A DNA stretch of 38,226 nucleotides from Neolentinus lepideus HHB14362 ss-1. Lineage: Eukaryota > Basidiomycota > Agaricomycetes > Gloeophyllales > Gloeophyllaceae. Shown here in pieces: positions 1 to 9,787 of the stretch (the stretch's first letter is position 1; every line of letters begins with the position of its first letter). The DNA lies in contig KV425579.1 of NCBI GenBank assembly GCA_001632425.1, forward strand, positions 1 to 38,226, in the 5' to 3' direction. The notes under the pieces were generated by a model. The model saw only the letters and a program-made list of their open reading frames with translations. It did no database searches and had not been told where the DNA came from. The translations under genes and the position numbers were made by a program.

Positions 1-402
1 TTGCTGTATTCGCTCACGATACAGTGGTTCCAGACTCTTTATATATATTTCGTGCGTAGCACAAGTATCATATAAAGAGTCTGGTTACGAGACTAGGTAT
101 ATAGATGGCGTCCGCAGAGATTTATAGCGCACGGTTGTCTGAGGTGCAGGAGGGTGTGGGAATATATCAAAGAAAGAAACCATATAAGGGCAACGGAGCC
201 CGGAGGGGTGGGCCGGGTGGCGCCGACACTGCTGAGATTTCGGTCGATCGCACAACCGGGTTGTTGGTGCCTGGCGGCGGTGTCTGAACCGCTCAGTCCT
301 CTCCGTCCTCGTCGTGGACTCTGTGGACCGCTGGACCGTACCCCACCCTCCGCCCGTCCGCGTATCCATCAACATCTCTGCTCCTCCGTTCCGACAGCCA
401 CC
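1..402. other. Left edge and 5' flank of the G-alpha gene
   Basis: No gene is supported here. The stretch contains the inverted repeat at 30-84, a TATA-like ATATAAGG at about 182, and a pyrimidine-rich stretch (about 295-395) just before the start codon at 403, as is common in fungal promoters. Short open frames on both strands look incidental. Confidence 0.5.
30..84. repeat. 15-bp perfect inverted repeat (hairpin), AT-rich arms
   Basis: The arm CCAGACTCTTTATAT at 30-44 is matched exactly by its reverse complement ATATAAAGAGTCTGG at 70-84, with a 25-base spacer. As RNA or extruded DNA it would form a 15-bp stem. It lies about 320 bases upstream of the G-alpha start codon. It could be the end of a small non-autonomous transposon, a terminator of a gene to the left, or a regulatory hairpin; the sequence alone does not decide. 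Confidence 0.7.
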
Positions 403-3225
403 ATGCCCAGTATTCGCGCCGTCGGTAACAGCGATGACCCCTTCGAGGCCATCCTGCGTCCCCCGCCGGGCGAGACCGCAGAGCAGAAGGCTGAAAGGAT
501 CAGGAGAGAGGAGGAGGCCAAGCGTGTCAGCCAGGCAATTGACGAAAGCCTCAAGCAAGAGCGAATCGAGAGGAAGAAGCGGAGGGTCGTTCGGCTACTG
601 CTGCTCGGCCAGAGCGAAAGCGGTGAGAGCATCGTCTGTTTGGCTGTATTATCGGTCGTATGAACTCGACCCCGTATCTACCACAGGGAAATCCACAACA
701 TTACGGCGTAAGTACCCAATTGATCATTCGAACGCCAGATAAGCACACGACACGAATTTTCTTGCTGATGGGCTGTTCTGCTGGCAGAATTTCAGCGTTT
801 ATACACGCCGACAGCGTTTCGGCAGGAACGTGTGCTGTGGCGCTCCGTAATCCAGTTAAATCTCATAAGATCGATACGCACAATTCTCGATGCCCTTCCG
901 TCCGGGTCGGGAGGTTCCTCTTACACGCACTCTCCTCCGCGCTACTCTCGCTCTAATTCTCAGTCCGACTATCCGCGGTCCACAAACGGCCATGGTTATT
1001 CTCGCGGGCACACCAAGTCAGACTACTCGCGGTCCCCGTCTCGGAAGCGTTCTCCCAAGTACGCACACTATTCGTCATATCAGATGGCGAGCAGCGCCTC
1101 CCAGACGCGCTCTTATGGCAGCGCAACCCTCGATATCTTCGAGGAGGACCGGGAGGGCTCTCCCCCTCCCGGCGCCTCCTCGTCATCTCCTCCTTTCAAT
1201 AACTTATCTCCTGAGTTCGACTCCGACGAAAGACTTTTGGCGGCCATGGGGTCTCCCGCGTTACCAGAGATACGCGACAGGCTCGAAATTCTCAGGGACG
1301 TAGAGAGCTCTTTAATCAGGAAGCTTTTGGTCGACCCAGTCCGCGAAGGCGAGGGCGTGGACCTGGATGACGATGAAGAACGGGGCAGGTGGGCCCACGT
1401 TAATGGCAAATGTGATCCATTCCCTCTTATCGCCGCGGTAATACAAATCGATTCTGATTACGTTTTATACTAGCGAAAGCGTTTGAGGATGCCGCGATGA
1501 ACGGCAACTGGCCTTGGACGAACGAGGAGGTGTTCATCCGACCTGGCACGGCATGGAAGGGCGCCCTTGCCAAAATGGTGCAGCCCATCGGCGCTGACAA
1601 CGATATACCCCCTGTGCCTTCCTTGTCGAACTCTGTTACCACGCGGGCGACTACGACAGCTTCCTCGTCGCCCATCGATTTATTTGCCGCCAGCACGATG
1701 CAGAATGCCAGGCGCCCGTCGTGTCCTGGCATCGAGGAGTCTCCGACAAGTATATTGAATCAGCTCCGAGAAGATATGGTGGCTCTATGGCACGATAGAG
1801 CAGTCAGAGAGGTCCTCAGGAGGCGGAAATTGAGGCTGGAGGAGGGTCCCGGGTTGTACGTTTAGTCTTCATTCACCTGTCTTGAATGAGGTTGCCTTAA
1901 CTAGGATACCAACCTCTTAGCTTCTTGAACGACATTGAGCGGATAACTTCTCTCAAGTACACGCCTACAGAAGGTGTGATAGCTGATCTTGACCGCTGTA
2001 TGGGCACTCGCTGACATTATTGCCAGATGACGTTCTCAAGGCCCGTCTCAAGACTGTCGGCGTGTCAGAATACAAATTTGAAATGGAGGCGAGTGCAGGC
2101 AAGGAGAGCGGGACAGAATGGCGTATCGTAGATGTTGGCGGGAGTCGTAGTCAGGTGAGATAATGGTCGATCGGGCGACTTCCACAAAACCCGAGCTCCC
2201 TGAACACCACTGATGCTCTGTCTTGCCTTTCGTAGCGACGTGAGCTTAACTATTCTTTTCTGTCACTCATGCCATAGCTAAGAACCGATGCAGCAACGTG
2301 GATGCCCTTCTTTGATGATGGTCAGTCGTTGTCAAAAAATCATGCTTCAATTCGTTAACCGCGTTGTTCGTGATATTCTAGTTGATGCCATCATCTTCCT
2401 CGCTCCAATATCTGGCTTTGATCAAGTATTAACTGAGGATCGAAGTATCAACCGACTGGTCAGACTTCGTCTGGTGACATGCTCTGCACCAACTGATGAA
2501 CTTTCTGATTACAGGAGGACTCAGTCCTTCTATGGAAAGCCATCTGCTCCAACAAACTGCTGGCCAGCGTGGAGCTGGTCCTTTTCCTTAACAAGTGTGA
2601 TATCCTCGACCAGAAGCTGAAGAGTGGGGTCAGGTTCGTCCATTTTCTCATTGGCTGCCACCCGTTCCCGCGAATTTGACCAACCTACTTTGATGACCCG
2701 TAGATTGAGCAAGTATGTCCGAAGTTTCGGTGATCGACCCAACGACTTGGAAACGGCGAGCAAATGTGAGCACAGTTTTACTATGATCTGTGATGCGTGC
2801 CCGCTGCGTTGACCGAAGTTCGCCTGCCCATTGGGGTATTTTATTGAATGGCGCACGCTGTTCCGATGCGCGCGTATTTGTCGAGCACCGTGTGTCGATT
2901 GCCCCCGAGTTGATGCTGACTGCCGTTTTTGTCACGATAGACTTCCGCAGTAAATTCAATGCCATTCAGAGAGAGTATTCGCCGAACCCGCGAAAGTTCT
3001 ACGGCTTTTGCACATCTGTGACAGTAAGCATATTAGTTGCCGTCATGTCTATGTCGACTCAGTTGTCGTTCTGCTTGTTCGTAGGATACGAATACCACAG
3101 CAGGGATACTTGCCAGTGGTGAGTTGCATGTTAATCACGCCCTCAATTCAAGGTTAACTCAGTTGGATTATCCAGTGCGAGACATGGTGATTCGGCAGCA
3201 TCTCAAGCAGTCGAAGCTCCTGTGA
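403..3225 (+). CDS. Heterotrimeric G-protein alpha subunit, enlarged, with Ser at the catalytic switch II Gln position
   Basis: A membrane-associated GTPase that would relay signals from G-protein-coupled receptors. Inferred exons: 403-622, 687-707, 788-1411, 1474-1855, 1921-1973, 2027-2154, 2278-2320, 2382-2458, 2515-2633, 2704-2765, 2941-3023, 3085-3118 and 3176-3225; 631 aa. The family is usually about 350-360 aa. Visible motifs are the P-loop GQSESGKST (69-77), switch I KARLKTVG (438-445) with the Arg and Thr kept, switch II DVGGSRSQ (469-476), NKCD (542-545) and TSVTDTNTT near the C-terminus. The extra length is a Ser/Arg/Pro-rich insert in the helical domain (about 110-350). Switch II has Ser473 where nearly all G-alphas have the catalytic Gln, which predicts slow GTP hydrolysis. 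The usual N-terminal myristoylation motif MGxxxS is absent; the protein begins MPSIRAVG. The C-terminus ends in KQSKLL. Family assignment is secure; some boundaries in the insert are less certain. Confidence 0.93.
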
Positions 3226-4272
3226 CAATGATAGTTTTCCTGGACTCTCATTCTGTCTGGGCTATGTGCTCCTGACTTGTTCGTGGCGGACGACTTTATG
3301 ACTTTCTACGTGCGGATTAATTTGGTTTTGATTACTGGGCGACACCTTATCACCGGTGCTTTTATGAGGGACCGTCAATCAAAAGTCTTCTTGCTTAGTC
3401 TTTGCATAACGGTGGACATTTGCGTCCTCTCTTTCATAATACTGCGCTTGCTTACCCCCTGTCATTTATGTCGTTGATTTGGCGCGGTATATACCTGTTG
3501 TATACGTATAGTACTACTATGATGTTCATCACTTAACCAGACTGCTTATATAGAGGCTTTCTGCACTTTCTGCCATCCTAATATAGCGGATTGTTGTCTG
3601 TTGACAGTCCTGTGAGAATGACCCTTGTTACTTTACGACGCGCCGAGCCGATCGTGTGAAGACGGAATGCCCGTGCATAAGGTGTATTATGCAGTCATCA
3701 GGGTAGCAAGCGACGTATGGGATTAGGTAGAAGCCGGTGGTGCAAGGTGCTACGATAGCTATCTATCTTGTATGATAACGTTTCAAGGAACAGAGAAGGG
3801 ACTTGATGGCTTCTTAACAGCTGACTCGCATCTGACGCATCTCGGATCCAGGTGTTGTGTAAGTTGCACATCAAGAAGCCAGAGTTTGCGAAGCCGATCG
3901 ACATCAGCTCGGCAGCAGAACATGGACACCCATCTCATGTGGCTTACCAGTGGCAGCCAATAAGCAACGGATCACAAGGTTCAATGGAGCGGCGCCGTGT
4001 GCATGTGAACTGGACTGCAATGAATATTGTCTTTGCTGAAGTCCACGTTGACGTCCACGCGCAGTGCGATGGGAGTATCAGATATCGTCATTCGGATGGT
4101 ATAGATGGTATTCTTCGGGTATATGTTCAGGTATCGTCGCCATCATCGCCCACTATTAGAGACGAGCTGCGAGATTATGGTCGGGAATCAGCTGTCTCCA
4201 CTTCGACGCCGCTGGATCGTGCTCCTTGCTCCAAAGACTGGTCCTGGCGGACAGCCTGACAAACCCCTTTAG
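3226..4272 (+). other. Spacer with one doubtful ORF (about 3852-4259, +)
   Basis: Between G-alpha and the convergent PIG-A gene no recognised protein is encoded. The only long frame is 3852-4259 on the plus strand, about 135 codons with no ATG at its start. A possible acceptor (ATCCAG) lies just before it, and an ATG at about 3668 could supply a first exon with a donor at GTGTAT. It encodes no motif I know and ends 14 bases from the PIG-A stop. It may be a small hypothetical gene or noise. Confidence 0.3.
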
Positions 4273-6120
4273 TTAGCGAGAGTAAAGCAAGAGAAACCAT
4301 CGCCTCACTCCCACTAATCGTTCCTGACTCCAATCGACCCGCACAAAATCTATATCTTCCCTCGGCATGAGCCATTCCAAGAACAAAAAGAATAGACAGT
4401 CGACGACCAAGATGGCGACGAAGATGGGACCAGCAAATCGTCCAAGGTCCAGTGTACTGAGTTTGCCCATTAGCGAGTTATTTTGGAGCGTCATAAGCAA
4501 CTCACCGCTGCATTCTTGTCCAGAAGTCGCGCGGATGGGATTTGACAACGGCCTCATACACGCGTTCAGTTCGTTCAGCAATCCGACCCCAATCGTAAAA
4601 GCTCTTTACGCGCTCATGGGCTTGAATCGGGTCGTGTTTGCCAGCGGAGACTATCCGGATAGCTTCGGACATTGCTCGCACAACGTCTGTATTTGACGAT
4701 AATCCCACTTAGTATGTTGGGCGTAGCGTGGATAATAAGGGAGGCAGTATACCATCTTCTTCAGGGTTAGCGAAAGAGATCATATCTTCGGGTAAGATCT
4801 CTGGCACTCCACCAACACGGGTGGAGACCACATACAGTCCTGCGCAAGCTGCCTCCAGAATCGCTATGCCGAACGACTCTGTCAGCGACGTGTTGAGGAA
4901 TATTGATCCCTGGACTAGAACCTAGCACGGCTCTTGTCAGTCGACTCCAGGAAAATGTGACTTAGATATCAAAAACTTACATCTCTGACGTCGCCCGGCT
5001 TCACTGAACCCAGCAGCTCAATCCGGTCTTGAAGAAGATGCTTTTCTCGCATTTGTAGGAGTTCTACCATCTTGGGACCGTCGCCGCCTGGACTCACAGA
5101 AAAATAAGACCAGCCAAGCGGCGATTCCGCCTGTTTACCAACCTACCACGAAGCGCACATTTGGAAAGGTAGCGCAGATGCGAGGAGCCGTAGCTACAAG
5201 TAAGTCTATACCCTTGCGATAGGCCAAACGCGAAACGACCACTATTGTGACTATCATGTCTGAAATCAGAAGTTGGTGTAGGGGGTAAGCTGAATTCAAT
5301 ACTTGTATCCGAGGGCGTAGGATTAGGGTCGGGCTTGAAGCGTTCTGCGACGATAGCATTTGGAATCACATAGACGTTACCATTCACATATTGACTAGGC
5401 CTTAGCGGTTCGTCCAAGGACGCTGCAGGATGCCTGTCGAAGAGTTGAGCACGTAGAACCGTATTCTCTCGTCTAAAACACAAGCAATTGTCAGTGTGTA
5501 TATCAAGTGACAGTAAACACGCTGTTACCCGGTATGCGAGACACATATTACCGCATCCACGTTCCGTAGGGTTGCCTCGACCAGTTTGTTTGTCAAAATA
5601 CTTGCAGCGTCGTCAAATCCGAAGAGACTATGGTCCGTGAAGACGGTTCGGACACCGAGTAGATGGCCATGCAGAATTCCTTCCTGGGCCAGGGACGACA
5701 AGCTGGCATGAGCATGAACCAAAGTGATGTGTTCTCGAAGCACGATAGTCCGAAAGTATGGTAAAAACGTGAAGAAGTTCGGGAGTGTCGCGGACGATAC
5801 CAGGGTCGGGAATGGGATATAATATACTTTTAAGCACGGTGAAAGCCATCGTATCCCAACTCTGTCTGGAGGGTGGCTGTGGGTTATGACAATGACCTCA
5901 ACATATGCATGAGCACAGTTAGAGTTTCACAGCGGATGTTAAACACCTTATGTCCTCTAGCGATTAAGTTTGCGCTGAGCATGTAGATATGATTTTCTAC
6001 GCCGCCAACATTAGGGTGAAAGAAATCACATATCATCCTATGTATACATGAATGAACACTTCAGTGCTATTAGGTTCTCGGGTGCTGCAGTGACACGTAC
6101 GCAATAGCAGTCCTCTCCAT
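4273..6120 (-). CDS. GPI3: GPI N-acetylglucosaminyltransferase catalytic subunit (PIG-A/GPI3)
   Basis: Transfers GlcNAc from UDP-GlcNAc to phosphatidylinositol, the first step of GPI-anchor synthesis, on the cytosolic face of the ER. Inferred exons (descending): 6120-6101, 6037-5947, 5896-5529, 5472-5303, 5259-5143, 5087-4981, 4921-4753, 4686-4506 and 4456-4273; 468 aa, against about 450-485 in the family. Recognisable blocks are [11 protein letters not shown] near the N-terminus, [39 protein letters not shown] and [15 protein letters not shown]. The GT4 donor-site motif E-x7-E is at 306-314 (ESFGIAILE). A single C-terminal membrane helix (about 416-438) is followed by EWLMPRE, as in homologues. 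The tiny first exon (MERTAIA) was chosen because its GTACGT donor restores the usual residues before MICDFF. It is head to head with the NIPA gene. Confidence 0.95.
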
Positions 6121-6363
6121 CCTCATAGTGCCTTTCTCCATTCATCTTCCTTTCCTTCCAGGCGAGGATGACTTGTGCGAGACTCGAGAGGCAGAAACCT
6201 GTGTGCCGTGTGTGGATCGTGATCGTGTAATTAAAGCCGCGCCTCCGACGCTGCCACGGCGAGGCTTCTCCTTAATCTCTCCTCGCTGTTTCAAACGACC
6301 TTGACGGCCTGGGGCCCCTCACTCTCTGCGAACCGAAGCGCATAACGGGTTTTATGCTTTACG
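6121..6363. promoter_or_regulatory. Shared promoter region between PIG-A and the NIPA transporter
   Basis: This 243-base spacer separates two start codons that point away from each other (6120 minus, 6364 plus), so it must hold both promoters. Pyrimidine-rich tracts occur on both sides (6121-6160 and 6262-6295). No clear TATA box is seen. That the two genes are co-regulated is only an inference from the spacing. Confidence 0.55.
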
Positions 6364-7964
6364 ATGGTCGATGACAAGTACATCGGACTTGCACTAGCCG
6401 CTTCCAGCTCTTTAGCCATCGGAACGAGTTTCATTATCACGAAAAAGGTGTGAGGGGGAGTGCGCGGCGGTTTGGCGAGCTTACTCAAGGTCGGTTGCGC
6501 TGCAGGGATTGAACAACGCTGGCGATAGTGGCAGCGCAGCTTACAAGTCGTCGGACGACCTCTCGTATTTACAAAATCCAATATGGTGGGCGGGCATGTC
6601 AACTTGTGAGTTAACGAATGTAATGGCTACGGCTCAGATTGACCGACGGGGTGATGATGGATAGTGGTCCTAGGAGAGGGTGAGCTTGCTCGATTCGCGT
6701 TGCATTCCAGGTCCTGAGGCTGCCAGCCAGTCGCGAACTTTGCAGCCTATGCCTTCGCTCCTCCAATATTGGTCACACCTTTGGGTGCGCTGAGTGTCCT
6801 TATAGGGTGAGAGCGACCGATTATGTCTTTATGTGCCTCTTTTAATATCGTCCCAGCGCGATCCTAGCGTCCTTCTTCCTGAAGGAAGAACTGGGACATA
6901 TCGGCCGGATTGGGTGTACGCTATGTATTCTTGGATCATCAATCATTGTTTTGCACGCGCCTGAGGACAAGGAGATCCAGACCGTAGATGAAATATTACA
7001 TTATGCATTGCAGCCAGGTTGGTAGTGGCTACTGATCTACTTCCTTTGCTGACGGATGTGTAGGTTTCCTGATGTACTGCTTCACGGTAGCCGTCTTCGC
7101 AGTGATCATGATCTACGGTGTCGCACCGAAGTATGGACGGTCGAATCCCATTGTCTACATCTCAATATGCTCGCTTGTGGGCTCCGTCTCCGTCATGGCC
7201 ATCAAAGGATTCGGTATTGCTGTCAAGCTCACTTTCGCGGGGAATAACCAATTCACCCATCCCAGCACATACGTATTCGGCATCGTTGTTGCAGGATGCA
7301 TCCTCGTCCAGATGAACTACTTCAATAGAGCCCTGGATACATTCTCTACGAATGTGTAAGCCCCATCGTTCGCACTCCCCTAATATTCTCTGACCACATT
7401 TGCAGCGTCAACCCGATGTACTACGTCGGCTTCTCCTCGGCCACCATCATTGCCTCCCTCATCCTCTTTCAGGGGTTCAACACTACCAATGCGACAAACA
7501 CGATCTCCCTCCTCATTGGCTTCGCTGTCACTTTCCTCGGCGTGCACCTGCTCAATGTCTCGCGCAAGCCCGAGCCACTCCCTACGCTCGCCAACGGGCA
7601 CCATACAGCACTGGAAGGTGGGCTCATGAACCCGCGCATGTCGCTGCAGGGCCGCATGTCCGTCGATGGCTGGAACGACGCGCCGCACCACCCCGATGGC
7701 ATCCCACACTCCGCTAGACACGGGAGACGGAGCTCGGCGTACCGCAGCAATAATCAGACTCTGTTCAATGCGTTTGAGGGCGACGATGACGAGTTGGACG
7801 GGGTGGGCCTGGAGAGGCTGGATGAGGAGGACGAGTATATCAGTGCGGACGAACGGACGCATTTGCGCTCGGAGGAGAGGGAGCGCGAGAGGCTCCGTAT
7901 GGGCTCAAGAAGCCATAACCATTCACCAGCGCTGTCGCAAGGGGGCTCCCCGAGGCCGCAGTAA
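6364..7964 (+). CDS. NIPA-family magnesium transporter
   Basis: A multi-pass membrane transporter of the NIPA (DUF803) family; animal members carry Mg2+ across plasma and endosomal membranes. Inferred exons: 6364-6447, 6506-6605, 6665-6679, 6731-6806, 6857-7017, 7064-7355 and 7406-7964; 428 aa. Family landmarks include an N-terminal helix ending FIITKKGL, then NPIWWAGM, VANFAAYAFAPPILVTPLGA, LKEELGHIGRIGC, HAPEDKEIQT and MNYFNRALDTF, with about eight or nine membrane segments ending near residue 293. The tail (297-428) is hydrophilic and acidic and looks cytosolic. Exon 3 is only 15 bases (6665-6679) and supplies part of the VLGE block; without it the reading phase and that block are lost. 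The AATAAA at 8017 could be its poly(A) signal. Confidence 0.93.
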
Positions 7965-8016
7965 TATGTTGTGTATACCAGAGTAATATTTCTTTTTGCA
8001 TTGGACAGTTACATAG

Positions 8017-8022
8017 AATAAA
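8017..8022 (+). terminator. Possible poly(A) signal AATAAA for the NIPA gene
   Basis: AATAAA lies 53 bases after the NIPA stop codon, and the convergent neighbour ends only at 8187. Fungal genes do not strictly need this hexamer, so this is a plausible position rather than proof. Confidence 0.35.
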
Positions 8023-8186
8023 GCAGTTCTATGGGGATATGCGAGATCCAGGAGGGTTCTATTATTAGATGAACGGCTTGGTAAAGTCAAAACAAAACGC
8101 CCGAGCAGTCTCAGCTCGAAATGCATTTGTAAACAACAATTCTATGAGAAACAGCTAGCAAGGTATACAGAAAATCTACATGTAAG

Positions 8187-9316
8187 TTATGTCCGACTTC
8201 GGGGAGCCCTAAAATTATTCTGCAATGCTTGCACGGCAGCTCTCGCACTCGCTCTCAACCGCCCCTCGCCCTCACCATGTCCTTCAGCATATCCCAGCCC
8301 AAGCACCTCCGCTCGTCTCTGTACGTCCGTATCCTCTCGTCCCCATTGCCCTTCCCTCCGTTCGTTGGCGAAATGCTCTGATTGTGCGGCGCGTGTTTCG
8401 GGCACGCGCATCATGGCCGCGTGCGTCGCTGAGAAGAGGCGGAGGCCTAGTATGGATTGTTCGACGGCGTTGTTGACTGATTGGAGAGAGACGAGAGGGG
8501 AGGGTATGGGTGGGCGCGAGGGGAGAATGTGCAAGATGACAGGAAGTACGAGGAATATGAGGTGGCGTATGGTCCAGAAGCGGTCATGCCACTATATGGA
8601 TTCAGTTCACTCGATTTGGCGAGGGGGGTGGATATATAGTATAGCTCGAAGCTCACCATTGTGACGCCCTTCCCGCTTCTGGGTATTTTGACCTCCACTG
8701 TCAGTATCCAGTATGCCTCCATCACGGCTGTCGCTACGAGAGCACCAACTCCCCACTTTCTCCACCGTTCGCGGAAGCTTCCTCTGATAGTGACAAGGCC
8801 TAGGACAGCCGCTTCCCATAGGTATCCCAGAAGAGGATTTGGTAGAGCATGCAAAGCGTATTCAGACGGAGTATGGCAGTAATGACACGTCTGTATGACA
8901 GACTGCCCGAACCTAATAAAGCCAAAATAACGATGTCAGGACAAGACCACAGGAGAGAGGTGAAGACATAAGAACCTGACATATAATGTCCTCGCTTCAA
9001 AACTCGATAAACGAGTTAGCAAGGTGTCCAAAGTAGGGGGTATCTCCCCATATGATCGGAGCATATTACGAATATTTTCTGATGGAGTTGTTAATGGAAC
9101 GTCTAATTTCTTGAAGAGATTTGGCGGGTATTTGAGTAACAAGGTATATAACAGGTATAGGGTATGCAGAACGACGAGGACGCTGAGCGGTCTGCGCAGG
9201 GGTGGTAATGGAGATCCATTTAGGAGTGTCGCTTTTCGTAGATAGTAGACAGTGGGTAGCACAATTGCCAGCGAACTGATGAGAAAGGCGTCTACAGACA
9301 CACTTACCAGGGGCAT
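8187..9316 (-). CDS. Conserved fungal multi-pass membrane protein of unknown function
   Basis: Inferred exons 9316-8976, 8912-8657 and 8591-8187 give 333 aa. The N-terminal half has two or three hydrophobic stretches (FLISSLAIVLPTVYYL and LVVLHTLYLLYTLLL). A conserved-looking central block follows, with RFGQSVIQTCHYC and SEYALHALPNPLLGYLWEAA, then TIRGSFRERWRKWGVGALV and WHDRFWTIRHLIFLVLPV, each around another hydrophobic segment. I recall similar proteins across fungi, sometimes mislabelled 'chorismate synthase', but no motif of that enzyme is present and I assign no function. The CxxC in TCHYCHT could bind metal, which is inference. The start at 9316 (MPLVSVS) is the first in-frame ATG; the open frame before it has only a GTG. 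The C-terminal tail is hydrophilic and Ala/Arg/Glu-rich. Confidence 0.8.
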
Positions 9317-9406
9317 GACGGTGAAAGCAAGGCAGCTTGACCTATACACTATACGCAATGGGAGCAGCACTTTAGCCTCACCATTAGTTCAATACTCATT
9401 AAAAAT

Positions 9407-9488
9407 GTCTCAATGGTCTAATGGTTATGATTTGCGTCTCACAAGTGTTGTTCACGCAAGGTTCCCAGTTCGATCCTGGGTTGAGACA
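9407..9488 (+). tRNA. tRNA-Val (anticodon CAC) with a 9-base intron
   Basis: The acceptor stem is GTCTCAA (9407-9413) with TTGAGAC (9481-9487), and A9488 is the discriminator. The D-arm region is GGTCTAATGGTTATGAT. The anticodon stem is TGCGT/ACGCA. The loop begins CT, then CAC (9440-9442), then A, so the anticodon reads valine. The T-arm is CCCAG-TTCGATC-CTGGG, an internal B box. The loop is too long unless a 9-base intron (about 9444-9452, AGTGTTGTT) follows base 37. That intron contains GTG, which can pair with the CAC anticodon as in eukaryotic pre-tRNAs. It sits in the divergent spacer between the membrane-protein and oxysterol-binding genes. Confidence 0.9.
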
Positions 9489-9787
9489 CTTTCTTGCTTG
9501 GCTCGTGTTTTTGGTGCCTCGGTGTTGCTTTTTGTCTTCTTTCATTTGTCTCTGGTGTGAATTGAATTCAGAGACCAGGCTGAAGCTGCCGAGATACTGC
9601 ATGAATGCATGATCGGCTATCGTCACGGTGAAGTCTCAGGAAGTCTCCAGCAGGGTCGACGTCTCCACGTGCGTTACTTGGTTGCCTTGTTGGGTCGAGT
9701 ATCCTCTGCTGAGAGCCTTCAGCTTCAACTCGATACCCTTGGACACCGTTTCCCCTGCTCTATCTGTCCTCCTTTACGCATTCCACA

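Noticed and set aside
8187..9316. Naming the membrane protein 'chorismate synthase'
   Set aside because: That label may exist in databases for similar fungal proteins, but the sequence is hydrophobic and lacks any chorismate synthase motif.
9407..9488. Reading the tRNA as Glu (CTC) from the CTC in its loop
   Set aside because: That shifts the stem so that base 33 is not T; the TGCGT/ACGCA stem with CAC as anticodon keeps U33 and the normal geometry.
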